Below, piece after piece: positions 1 to 5,055 of a stretch of 5,055 nucleotides of DNA. Origin of the DNA: an uncultured Alistipes sp. (GTDB lineage: Bacteria; Bacteroidota; Bacteroidia; Bacteroidales; Rikenellaceae); assembly GCA_900770585.1 (NCBI GenBank), contig CAAGKW010000291.1, forward strand, positions 1-5,055. The letters are read 5' to 3'. The notes beneath the pieces were generated by a model, which made no database searches, had not been told where the DNA came from, and saw only the letters and a list, made by a program, of their open reading frames with translations. A program made the translations under genes and the position numbers. The stretch's first letter is position 1, and each line of letters opens with the position of its first letter.

Positions 1-146
1 ACGCGCAGGAGCGAGCTTTTGCCGCAGCCGGAACCGCCCATGATGATGAAGATGTCGCCCTTGGCGATGGTGAAGTCCAGCGAGCTCTGGATGACGCGGC
101 TCCCGTAGGCCACGGTGACGTTCTCGGCGCGCACGGCGGCTTCGGA
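1..146 (-). CDS. ABC transporter ATP-binding protein, N-terminal fragment (partial)
   Basis: Read on the minus strand, positions 146 down to 3 give an open frame with the start of an ABC ATPase: an RAENVTVAYGSRVI first strand (A-loop-like Tyr in VAYG), then KGDIFIIMGG and a Walker A motif GGSGCGKSS at about positions 38 to 12. The protein runs off the left edge, so the Q-loop, signature and Walker B are not visible. The GGSGCGKS form with IIMGG before it is common in MlaF-type phospholipid or organic-solvent transport ATPases; that subfamily is an inference from about 48 residues. No clear start codon is visible. The frame stays open across the suspected junction into hpt sequence, so the true N-terminus is either a GTG inside the fragment or missing. 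Base composition is GC-rich (about 66% over 1-148), unlike the genes to the right, suggesting this piece comes from a different genome or region. Confidence 0.82.
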
Positions 147-148
147 AG

Positions 149-442
149 GTGCAGGAGCTGATCGGATTGAAGAATAATATCGAGGGTCGCCACGTGATTG
201 TGGTCGAGGATATTGTCGATACGGGTGAGAGCATCGAGCACCTGATGCGTTCGCTGTCGGGTCACAACCCCGCGAGTGTCGAGGTTGCCACGCTCTTCTT
301 CAAACCCAATTCGTACTCGAAGCAGATACCTATTAAATATAAGGCGTTGGAGATTGGCAACGAGTTTATTGTTGGTTACGGACTGGATTACGACCAGCTG
401 GGTCGCAATCTGAAAGATGTTTTTGTGGTAGTCAATGAGTAG
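149..442 (+). CDS. hpt: Hypoxanthine phosphoribosyltransferase, C-terminal part (5' truncated)
   Basis: Purine salvage enzyme that transfers phosphoribose from PRPP to hypoxanthine or guanine in the cytoplasm. The visible 97 residues hold the PRPP-binding loop VVEDIVDTGES (residues 18-28; acidic pair E20-D21 and the family's catalytic-base position D24), the base-contacting lysine in FFKPN (K52) and the C-terminal VGYGLDYD block (D80), matching the end of the HPRT family. The usual protein is about 175-185 residues. The first half, including the flexible Ser-Tyr loop, is absent. The GTG at 149 is almost certainly an internal Val: bacterial homologues have a K-V-x-E-L-I-G-L segment here, and AAG (Lys) lies directly upstream. 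The same frame is stopped at 116-118 and several times before that, so the missing half is not in the window. The 3' end overlaps queE by 8 bases, suggesting translational coupling. Confidence 0.9.
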   Translation: MQELIGLKNNIEGRHVIVVEDIVDTGESIEHLMRSLSGHNPASVEVATLFFKPNSYSKQIPIKYKALEIGNEFIVGYGLDYDQLGRNLKDVFVVVNE

Positions 443-1070
443 CCGTCGTCCCGATACCGATTTTTGCGGAGGTCGTCGCTTGCCGCTGGTCGAGGATTTC
501 TACACCATTCAGGGTGAGGGATTTCACTCGGGCAAACCTGCATATTTTATCCGTTTGGGCGGTTGCGATGTGGGTTGTAGCTGGTGCGACGCCAAATATA
601 CGTGGAATCCGCTGAGCCACCCGCTGGTTGATACCGATGAGATTGTCGAGCGTGCCGCATCGTTCGAGGCGCAGGCGATTGTTATTACGGGCGGCGAACC
701 GTTGATCTATCCGCTCGATTACCTGACCGAACGCCTGCACGCTCACGGTTTGGAGATCTTTCTCGAAACCTCGGGCTCGCACCCGCTCAGTGGCGCATTC
801 GATTGGATCTGTCTGTCGCCCAAGCGCAAGCAACCGCCTTTGGCTGAGGCTTTTGCTGCGGCAAGCGAGTTGAAGGTCATTATCGAAACCGAGGAGGATC
901 TGCGCTGGGCCGAGGAGTGCGCTGCGAAGGTTGGTGAGCGCTGTATGCTCTTTATGCAGCCCGAGTGGAGCCGTTCGGAGCAGATGACGCCGACGATTGT
1001 CGAGTATGTCAAGGCGCACCCGCAGTGGAACATTTCGATCCAGATTCATAAGTTTATGCATATTCCCTAA
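435..1070 (+). CDS. queE: 7-carboxy-7-deazaguanine synthase (radical SAM)
   Basis: Converts 6-carboxy-tetrahydropterin to 7-carboxy-7-deazaguanine, a committed step to preQ0 and queuosine tRNA modification; cytoplasmic. The 211-residue protein begins with the family hallmark FYTIQGEG (residues 22-29), followed by the radical-SAM cluster motif Cys44-x3-Cys48-x2-Cys51 in GGCDVGCSWCD, then KYTW. The TGGEP motif that contacts SAM is at 85-89, and the C-terminus ends in IHKFMHIP, resembling the usual QxHKYxxIP ending. Length is normal and no expected block is missing. The ATG at 435 lies inside the last codons of hpt in another frame, and the conserved FYTIQGEG sits 20 residues later, which fits this start. 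No clear Shine-Dalgarno is seen, so re-initiation after hpt is plausible. divIC follows after 6 bases. The partner enzymes QueD and QueC are not in the window. Confidence 0.95.
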   Translation: MSSRRPDTDFCGGRRLPLVEDFYTIQGEGFHSGKPAYFIRLGGCDVGCSWCDAKYTWNPLSHPLVDTDEIVERAASFEAQAIVITGGEPLIYPLDYLTERLHAHGLEIFLETSGSHPLSGAFDWICLSPKRKQPPLAEAFAAASELKVIIETEEDLRWAEECAAKVGERCMLFMQPEWSRSEQMTPTIVEYVKAHPQWNISIQIHKFMHIP

Positions 1071-1076
1071 TCGGCT

Positions 1077-1355
1077 ATGAGCGAGTGGTATCGTACAAAG
1101 CGTTTTTGGATTATCGCGGTGGTTATCGCGGTGGTAGTGATGTCTTTGATGTCGGGTCGATATGTGGTTGAGTGTTTTCGCCTGCGACGCGATATTGCGG
1201 CATTGACCAAGGAGGTTGAGGCCTGCCGCGCGAAGATTGCCGAGGATAGCACGATGCTCGAAAATCTGCGCTATGATGAGTATATCGAGGCCTACGCCCG
1301 CGAGCACTACAATCTGCAAAAGAAGAACGAAACGGTCTACATTATGAAGGATTAG
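1077..1355 (+). CDS. Septum formation initiator, DivIC/FtsB-like small membrane protein
   Basis: A 92-residue single-pass membrane protein. A short basic N-terminus (YRTKR, residues 5-9) precedes a hydrophobic segment at about 10-26, then a probable coiled coil at about 34-65 (RLRRDIAALTKEVEACRAKI with heptad-like hydrophobics). It ends in the family's YIEAYAREHYNLQKKNETVY block (69-88), comparable to the xxxAREKYxMKKxxExVY ending of FtsB/DivIC proteins. In other bacteria these bind FtsL and FtsQ/DivIB in the divisome, with the coiled coil in the periplasm. In Bacteroidota this family is generally annotated as septum formation initiator; assignment as divIC versus ftsB cannot be made by eye, so no symbol is given. 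It starts 6 bases after queE and is followed by a terminator, so it is probably the last gene of the hpt-queE transcript. Confidence 0.87.
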   Translation: MSEWYRTKRFWIIAVVIAVVVMSLMSGRYVVECFRLRRDIAALTKEVEACRAKIAEDSTMLENLRYDEYIEAYAREHYNLQKKNETVYIMKD

Positions 1356-1380
1356 ACTGCACCGATTTGGGCAGTTTCAG

Positions 1381-1414
1381 GTCGCACTTTCCGGAAGGAA
1401 GGTGCGACTTTTTT
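1381..1414 (+). terminator. Intrinsic (rho-independent) terminator of the hpt-queE-divIC unit
   Basis: A 12-base stem pairs 1381-1392 (GTCGCACTTTCC) with 1397-1408 (GGAAGGTGCGAC), containing one U-G wobble. It is closed by a GGAA loop (1393-1396), a GNRA-type tetraloop, and followed directly by six T residues (1409-1414). It lies 25 bases after the stop of the DivIC-like gene, so it should end that transcript and insulate the downstream lipoprotein gene. Confidence 0.93.
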
Positions 1415-1480
1415 GTGCCCGAAAATGCCCCAAAATCGCCGTCGCCGAGCAGTGCGTATCACCCCGAAAGTTTCTCAAAA

Positions 1481-1610
1481 TGTTGAAAACCCAATGTTCA
1501 AATGTTGATAACCTTCGATTTTCGCCCCTTAGCGCAACCTCAAATATCTAAAAATTAGACGCTAATGCTTTCTGTTCAAATGTTGAAAAATCGCGCCTGC
1601 GTGTTGATTA
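1481..1610. repeat. Four TGTTGA(A/T)(A/T)A motifs in two pairs (DnaA-box-like cluster)
   Basis: Four plus-strand 9-mers start at 1481 (TGTTGAAAA), 1503 (TGTTGATAA), 1581 (TGTTGAAAA) and 1602 (TGTTGATTA). Start-to-start spacings are 22, 78 and 21 bases, so they form two pairs each about two helical turns apart. Read in reverse, TGTTGATAA is TTATCAACA, one mismatch from the E. coli DnaA box TTATCCACA; the others have two mismatches. Two of them sit in an exact 14-base direct repeat, TGTTCAAATGTTGA, at 1495-1508 and 1573-1586, and a third copy (1475-1486, TCAAAATGTTGA) is degenerate. The repeat core is itself a small dyad (TCAA-N3-TTGA). It could be a DnaA-binding region, an operator for another regulator, or chance in AT-rich DNA. 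Confidence 0.45.
1529..1565. repeat. Nested inverted repeat between the two motif pairs
   Basis: TTAGCG at 1529-1534 pairs with CGCTAA at 1560-1565. Directly inside the right arm, TCTAA (1547-1551) pairs with TTAGA (1555-1559) across an AAA loop. The two stems could stack as an asymmetric hairpin with an unpaired left side (1535-1546). There is no T tract after it, so a terminator is unlikely. Function is unknown; it may be an operator or simply chance. Confidence 0.4.
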
Positions 1611-1638
1611 TTTATTGAAAACCGAGGCTGTCTGTTCG

Positions 1639-1669
1639 TTGTATTTTTCCGACCAAATATTTACATTTG
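1639..1669 (+). promoter_or_regulatory. Likely Bacteroidota-type promoter of the lipoprotein gene
   Basis: TACATTTG at 1662-1669 is a perfect match to the Bacteroidota -7 element TAnnTTTG. A TTG at 1639-1641 lies 20 bases upstream, in the position of the -33 element (TTTG in the full consensus, here CGTTG). Transcription would start near 1675, giving an AT-rich leader of about 80 bases before the ATG at 1758. A second, weaker candidate is the TATAATTTG at 1700-1708. Confidence 0.6.
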
Positions 1670-1757
1670 TGAGTTAAAATGTGTCAAAATACGAACAATT
1701 ATAATTTGAAATATTTAAAACTAACAAATTTTATAATTAACTAAAAACAAAAGAGTT

Positions 1758-4700
1758 ATGAAACATTTGAAGCATTTGCTTTTCGCTCTGCCGATGTTGC
1801 TCATCGCGATGTCGTTCGCAGGGTGTAACACCGAGGAGGTCGATCCGGTTATTCCGGAGTTGGAGATCGCCGAGGAATTGACGGGCGAGGCTCTCGAATC
1901 GCTCACCTTGCAGTTCGATGCAACGGAGAGCAGCAAGACTTTCGCTGTACGTTGCAATCGTGCGTGGACTGCTGTGTCGAGCAACGCCGATTGGTGTGTG
2001 GTTAATCCCGACGAGGGTGATGGCGACAACACGCTGACCGTAACCGTGAGCCGTAATACAGGCTCGACTCGTAAGGCCGAGATCATCGTTTCGACCATTC
2101 TGTTCAAGCGTTCGATCTACATCGAGCAGAAGGGTGAGCAGGCTGACGCCAAGGTTATCTTCGCAGACAACCTCGATGGCGAGGCTGCGTCGCAGGATTC
2201 GAACAGCAAGTGGCCCTACGCTAATGAGTTCCAGAATTTCAACAAGAAGGGTTCGGGTGCTGCCGAGGTTACCTACGATTCGAAGAGCGTAACCGTTCGT
2301 AGCAACTCGCCCTCGAACGACACCAAGTACAACAACTCGGACTACACCAAGAACGAGGCGTCGGGTGTCAATAACCTCTATTTCGCAGCAGGTGGCACGT
2401 TTACTATCAACAAGATCGCTCTCGATGGCGAGACGAAGCTGCATATGGAGTGGGGTGTTGAGCGTAACGAGTACGGCAACTACGATGCTCCGTTCAACCC
2501 TGCCGAGTTCAAGCTCTCGTTGAGTGCTGACGGAGTGAAGTGGACTGAGATCACCTACACCCGTTCGGATTACAGCGCGTGGGATAAGGCATCGACCGAC
2601 TTCACTTTGAAGGAGGCTGCTCAGTACCTCTACATCAAGATGGAGGCGAGCGTTGCAACCCGCGTTGACGATATCAACTTGACAACCGGTGCTGGTGGTC
2701 AGGAGGTTGACCTGGCAGCAGGTAGCGAGGGTCAGGATCCGACCGAACCGAGCGATCCGACCGTTGAGGGCACCAAGCTCTACTATGAGTCGTTCGACGG
2801 TGTTGTTTTGTCGGCAAATACTAAGCTCGACGCATTCGAGACTGCTGGCGGTTTCGTTCGTCAGGGTCTGGGTGGCGCAGGTGCAACCTATACGGGCACT
2901 ACCTTCGACTTCCGTAAGTCACACGCTTCGGAGAGCTACGCTGGTGCATCGGGTGGCAACAACGCATTCGGTAACAAGGCCGATGTTGTATTCGTTGTGA
3001 ACAACATCAACGTGGGTAACGCTCAGAATATCGACCTGTCGATGGGTCTGCGTGTTTACAGCGCATATAACGCTTCGGAGTTCGAGGCATACTATACCAC
3101 CGACGGTGGCGCAACCTACAAGCCGCTGTCGCTGACTCGCGACGCCGGTGAAGGTTGGAAGATTACCACCGCATCGTTCACCGTTGCTGAGAACGAGAGC
3201 ATCGTTGGCTTGAAGTTCGTTTCGAAGGTGGCTGACCAGCAGTTCCGTATCGACGACCTGACCCTCTCAACCAAGGACGAGGGCGTGAAGATCGAGTCTG
3301 TTCCCGTGGTTAAGACTGCCGAGGCAACCGACATCACGATGAGCGGTGCAACCATTGGCGGTAGCTACGAGTTCGATGGTACGATCTCGGAGGCCGGAGT
3401 GGCTTACAAGGCTGAGGGCGCGGCTGACTACACTGTTGAGAAGGCTCTGGCAATCCAGTCGCCCTTCTCGATCACGCTCAACACCCTGAACGACGGCACC
3501 AACTACGAGTACTATGCTTACGTAGTGGTTGACGGCAAGGAGTATAAGGGTGACGTGAAGACCTTCGCAACCGAGAAGGATACAAACGTAGCTGTTACCT
3601 ACTTTGCTGATGACTTTGCAGCAATCGAGAACAATAAGGTCTACACCAGCGGCAAGTGGACCTTCACTTCGACCGACGCTGGCTGGCCCGCAAACGCTTA
3701 TCTGGGCTGGTTTGGTAAGACTTACAGCGACGGCTCGAAATATATCAACGTAGCTCCTTACAGCTCGTCGATGTCGGAGGTTGTTGCCTACGCTGTGATG
3801 ACCAAGTTCAACGTAGCTGATGCCGAGGGCAAGAAGCTGACCTTCGATCTGGCGTGGTACTTCAAGACCAAGGATAACTCGAAGTTCGAGGTTGTAGCGT
3901 CGAAGGACTTTACGGGCGATGTTGCAACGGCAACTTGGGAGGTTGTTGAGTCGTACACCTATACCGACGAGACTATCAACCCGATGAACACCTGGACCTC
4001 GTACTCGCTCGATCTGTCGACCAAGTACGCTGCGGAGAAGGCTCTGGCTGTTGCATTCCGCTACACCGGTAAGTCGAACACCTACCGTCTGGATAATGTT
4101 GAGTTTGGTGCAGCTGAGGTTCCCGTTGAGGTGCTGACCGTCGTTACGGGCGAGGCTACTGACGTGACCGCAACCAGCGCAACCCTTGCAGGTTCGTACT
4201 CGGGCGTAACCGAGGCTCCCGCTGAGGTTGGTGTTGAGTATCGAATGAATGGCGTGGCTGACTACACTAAGGTTGCAGCGTCGGCTGTTGCCGAGTCGTT
4301 CACGGTTGAGGTTGCCGAGTTGGTTGAGGAGAGCACCTACGAGTACCGCGCTTACGCAGTGAAGGGCGAGGAGACCACCTATGGCGAGGTTAAGACCTTC
4401 ACCACAGCAGCGGCTGAGGAGGAAGAGCCTACTACGCCGAGCGTAACTATCCCCGAATTGATCGCGTCGATGACCTCGAATGCGGCTGTTTATGATGCCG
4501 ATAGCGATTATGTATTCGAGGGCGTTGTTTTGACTGATGTTGATGGTGGCAACTATACTTATAATAACCTGATCGTTATGACCGAGGGAGCAACTACTCC
4601 TAATAATGCGGTTGTAATCTATAATAATCCTTTGAATCAGACTCCGTCGTTCAATGCAGGCGATAAGGTTCGCGTAACATTGAAGGCAGGTGTGGCAAAG

Positions 4701-5055
4701 ACACAGGTTCGCTATGGCGTTCCCCAGCTTACGGGTATCACCGACTCGGAGATCGAGAAGATTGGCGATGGTGTATCCGTAACTCCGATTAAGATCACCT
4801 ACGACAAGTTGGTTGAGTATGTCAATATGCCCGTTGAGATTGACAATGTTCAGAGCGTTGCAACTTCGGGTGTATGGTCGTCGTCGAGTGCCAATACGAG
4901 CCATAAGTTCACCGTGAATGGCGATGAGGCTCAGCAGTTTATCGTTTATGTTAAGAAGGCAGCAGGTGTCTTTGTCAATGTGAATTTGGCGACGGGCAAT
5001 GGTACAATCAAGGGTATCGCATCGGTATATAGCAATGCAGGTCAGATTGTTCCTC
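1758..5055 (+). CDS. Large multi-domain surface lipoprotein: BACON, three beta-sandwich modules, two FN3-like modules, DUF5689-like C-terminus (3' partial)
   Basis: One open frame of 1,099 codons with no stop before the window edge. The ATG at 1758 is the first start after an in-frame TAA at 1734; no strong Shine-Dalgarno is present, as is usual in Bacteroidota. Residues 1-23 form a lipoprotein signal peptide with lipobox SFAGC (Cys23), followed by NTEEVD, an acidic stretch resembling surface-export signals of Bacteroidota lipoproteins. Residues about 48-125 look like a BACON domain (W70, ADW at 77-79, TLTVTVSRN, ending YIEQKG). Three related modules follow, at about 132-312, 340-510 and 611-788. 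Each opens with an aromatic-x-(D/E)-x-(F/L)-(D/A) strand (FADNLDG, YYESFDG, FADDFAA) and closes with R-(V/I/L)-D-(D/N), at R302, R497 and R777, as in jelly-roll or choice-of-anchor domains. FN3-like modules lie at about 512-608 and 790-885. An EEEEP linker (887-891) leads to a DUF5689-like region from 896. No catalytic motif was seen; surface binding of glycan or protein is inferred. It has its own promoter. Confidence 0.88.
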   Translation, partial: MKHLKHLLFALPMLLIAMSFAGCNTEEVDPVIPELEIAEELTGEALESLTLQFDATESSKTFAVRCNRAWTAVSSNADWCVVNPDEGDGDNTLTVTVSRNTGSTRKAEIIVSTILFKRSIYIEQKGEQADAKVIFADNLDGEAASQDSNSKWPYANEFQNFNKKGSGAAEVTYDSKSVTVRSNSPSNDTKYNNSDYTKNEASGVNNLYFAAGGTFTINKIALDGETKLHMEWGVERNEYGNYDAPFNPAEFKLSLSADGVKWTEITYTRSDYSAWDKASTDFTLKEAAQYLYIKMEASVATRVDDINLTTGAGGQEVDLAAGSEGQDPTEPSDPTVEGTKLYYESFDGVVLSANTKLDAFETAGGFVRQGLGGAGATYTGTTFDFRKSHASESYAGASGGNNAFGNKADVVFVVNNINVGNAQNIDLSMGLRVYSAYNASEFEAYYTTDGGATYKPLSLTRDAGEGWKITTASFTVAENESIVGLKFVSKVADQQFRIDDLTLSTKDEGVKIESVPVVKTAEATDITMSGATIGGSYEFDGTISEAGVAYKAEGAADYTVEKALAIQSPFSITLNTLNDGTNYEYYAYVVVDGKEYKGDVKTFATEKDTNVAVTYFADDFAAIENNKVYTSGKWTFTSTDAGWPANAYLGWFGKTYSDGSKYINVAPYSSSMSEVVAYAVMTKFNVADAEGKKLTFDLAWYFKTKDNSKFEVVASKDFTGDVATATWEVVESYTYTDETINPMNTWTSYSLDLSTKYAAEKALAVAFRYTGKSNTYRLDNVEFGAAEVPVEVLTVVTGEATDVTATSATLAGSYSGVTEAPAEVGVEYRMNGVADYTKVAASAVAESFTVEVAELVEESTYEYRAYAVKGEETTYGEVKTFTTAAAEEEEPTTPSVTIPELIASMTSNAAVYDADSDYVFEGVVLTDVDGGNYTYNNLIVMTEGATTPNNAVVIYNNPLNQTPSFNAGDKVRVTLKAGVAKTQVRYGVPQLTGITDSEIEKIGDGVSVTPIKITYDKLVEYVNMPVEIDNVQSVATSGVWSSSSANTSHKFTVNGDEAQQFIVYVKKAAGVFVNVNLATGNGTIKGIASVYSNAGQIVP

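Larger units (their letters stand above)
1415..1757. other. Non-coding intergenic region, increasingly AT-rich
   Basis: About 340 bases with no credible gene on either strand. The left part (1415-1470) is unremarkable. The middle (1473-1622) holds repeated TGTTGA-type motifs and a nested inverted repeat. The right part (about 1650-1757) is strongly AT-rich and contains the likely promoter and leader of the lipoprotein gene. I see no tRNA-like, riboswitch-like or transposon-end structure. Confidence 0.7.

Noticed and set aside
149..151. GTG as a genuine start of a short hpt-like protein.
   Set aside because: The residue aligns with an internal valine of full-length HPRT proteins, and a protein starting here would lack the family's N-terminal half, including the flexible active-site loop.
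432..1319. A 295-residue minus-strand frame opposite queE and the DivIC-like gene.
   Set aside because: The sense strand encodes a complete queE with all radical-SAM motifs and a DivIC-like protein. The antisense product is Arg/Leu-rich with no family resemblance.
1369..1420. An outer GGGCA/TGCCC pairing around the terminator that might form an attenuator.
   Set aside because: Only five base pairs, and the right arm falls after the T tract, so it is unlikely to matter for termination.
1473..1622. A CRISPR array suggested by repeated TGTTGAAAA-like words.
   Set aside because: The repeats are only 9-14 bases, diverge from one another, have unequal spacing, and no cas gene is present.
1737..2444. 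A 235-residue minus-strand frame (and a 128-residue one at 1721-2107) over the lipoprotein start and promoter.
   Set aside because: Both are antisense to the signal peptide and BACON domain, with low-complexity Leu/Val/Arg-rich products and no motifs.
2689..3000. A 103-residue plus-strand frame inside the lipoprotein gene.
   Set aside because: It is out of frame with the long lipoprotein frame and has an Arg/Ser/Val-rich composition typical of a shadow frame.
3267..4904. A 545-residue open frame on the minus strand.
   Set aside because: It lies wholly antisense to the lipoprotein gene, whose frame has a signal peptide and domain motifs. The antisense product shows no recognisable family, and its openness is explained by the codon bias of the sense gene.

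Overview
The window reads as a piece of a Bacteroidota genome, most likely a gut Bacteroidales of the Alistipes/Rikenellaceae kind. That placement is an inference from the protein types, the AT-rich leader without a strong Shine-Dalgarno, a TAnnTTTG-type promoter element, and a large BACON-containing lipoprotein. Nothing in the sequence fixes the genus.

Layout. Positions 1 to about 146 hold the minus-strand start of an ABC transporter ATPase in GC-rich DNA (97 of 148 bases are G or C). At about 141-160 this abuts, head to head, a hypoxanthine phosphoribosyltransferase (hpt) that has lost its N-terminal half. The join looks like a chimeric assembly or a rearrangement rather than a natural gene boundary. 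From there a compact plus-strand run follows: hpt (3' part), queE (complete, overlapping hpt by 8 bases) and a small DivIC/FtsB-like division protein, closed by a strong intrinsic terminator at 1381-1414.

Positions 1415-1757 are non-coding. They hold a cluster of four TGTTGA-type 9-mers resembling DnaA boxes, arranged as two pairs, with a nested inverted repeat between the pairs. An AT-rich stretch with a likely Bacteroidota promoter follows.

From 1758 to the window end runs one uninterrupted reading frame (1,099 codons, no stop). It encodes a secreted, lipid-anchored, multi-domain surface protein: lipobox, BACON domain, three related beta-sandwich modules, two FN3-like modules and a C-terminal DUF5689-like region cut by the window edge. 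It is the most distinctive object here. Its synonymous codon choice changes sharply at about 4443-4490, at the boundary of its last module.

Functionally, hpt (purine salvage), queE (queuosine precursor synthesis) and divIC (septum formation) are housekeeping genes probably co-transcribed. The lipoprotein is a separate transcription unit probably acting at the cell surface. I found no convincing evidence of a wholly new defence or mobile system.
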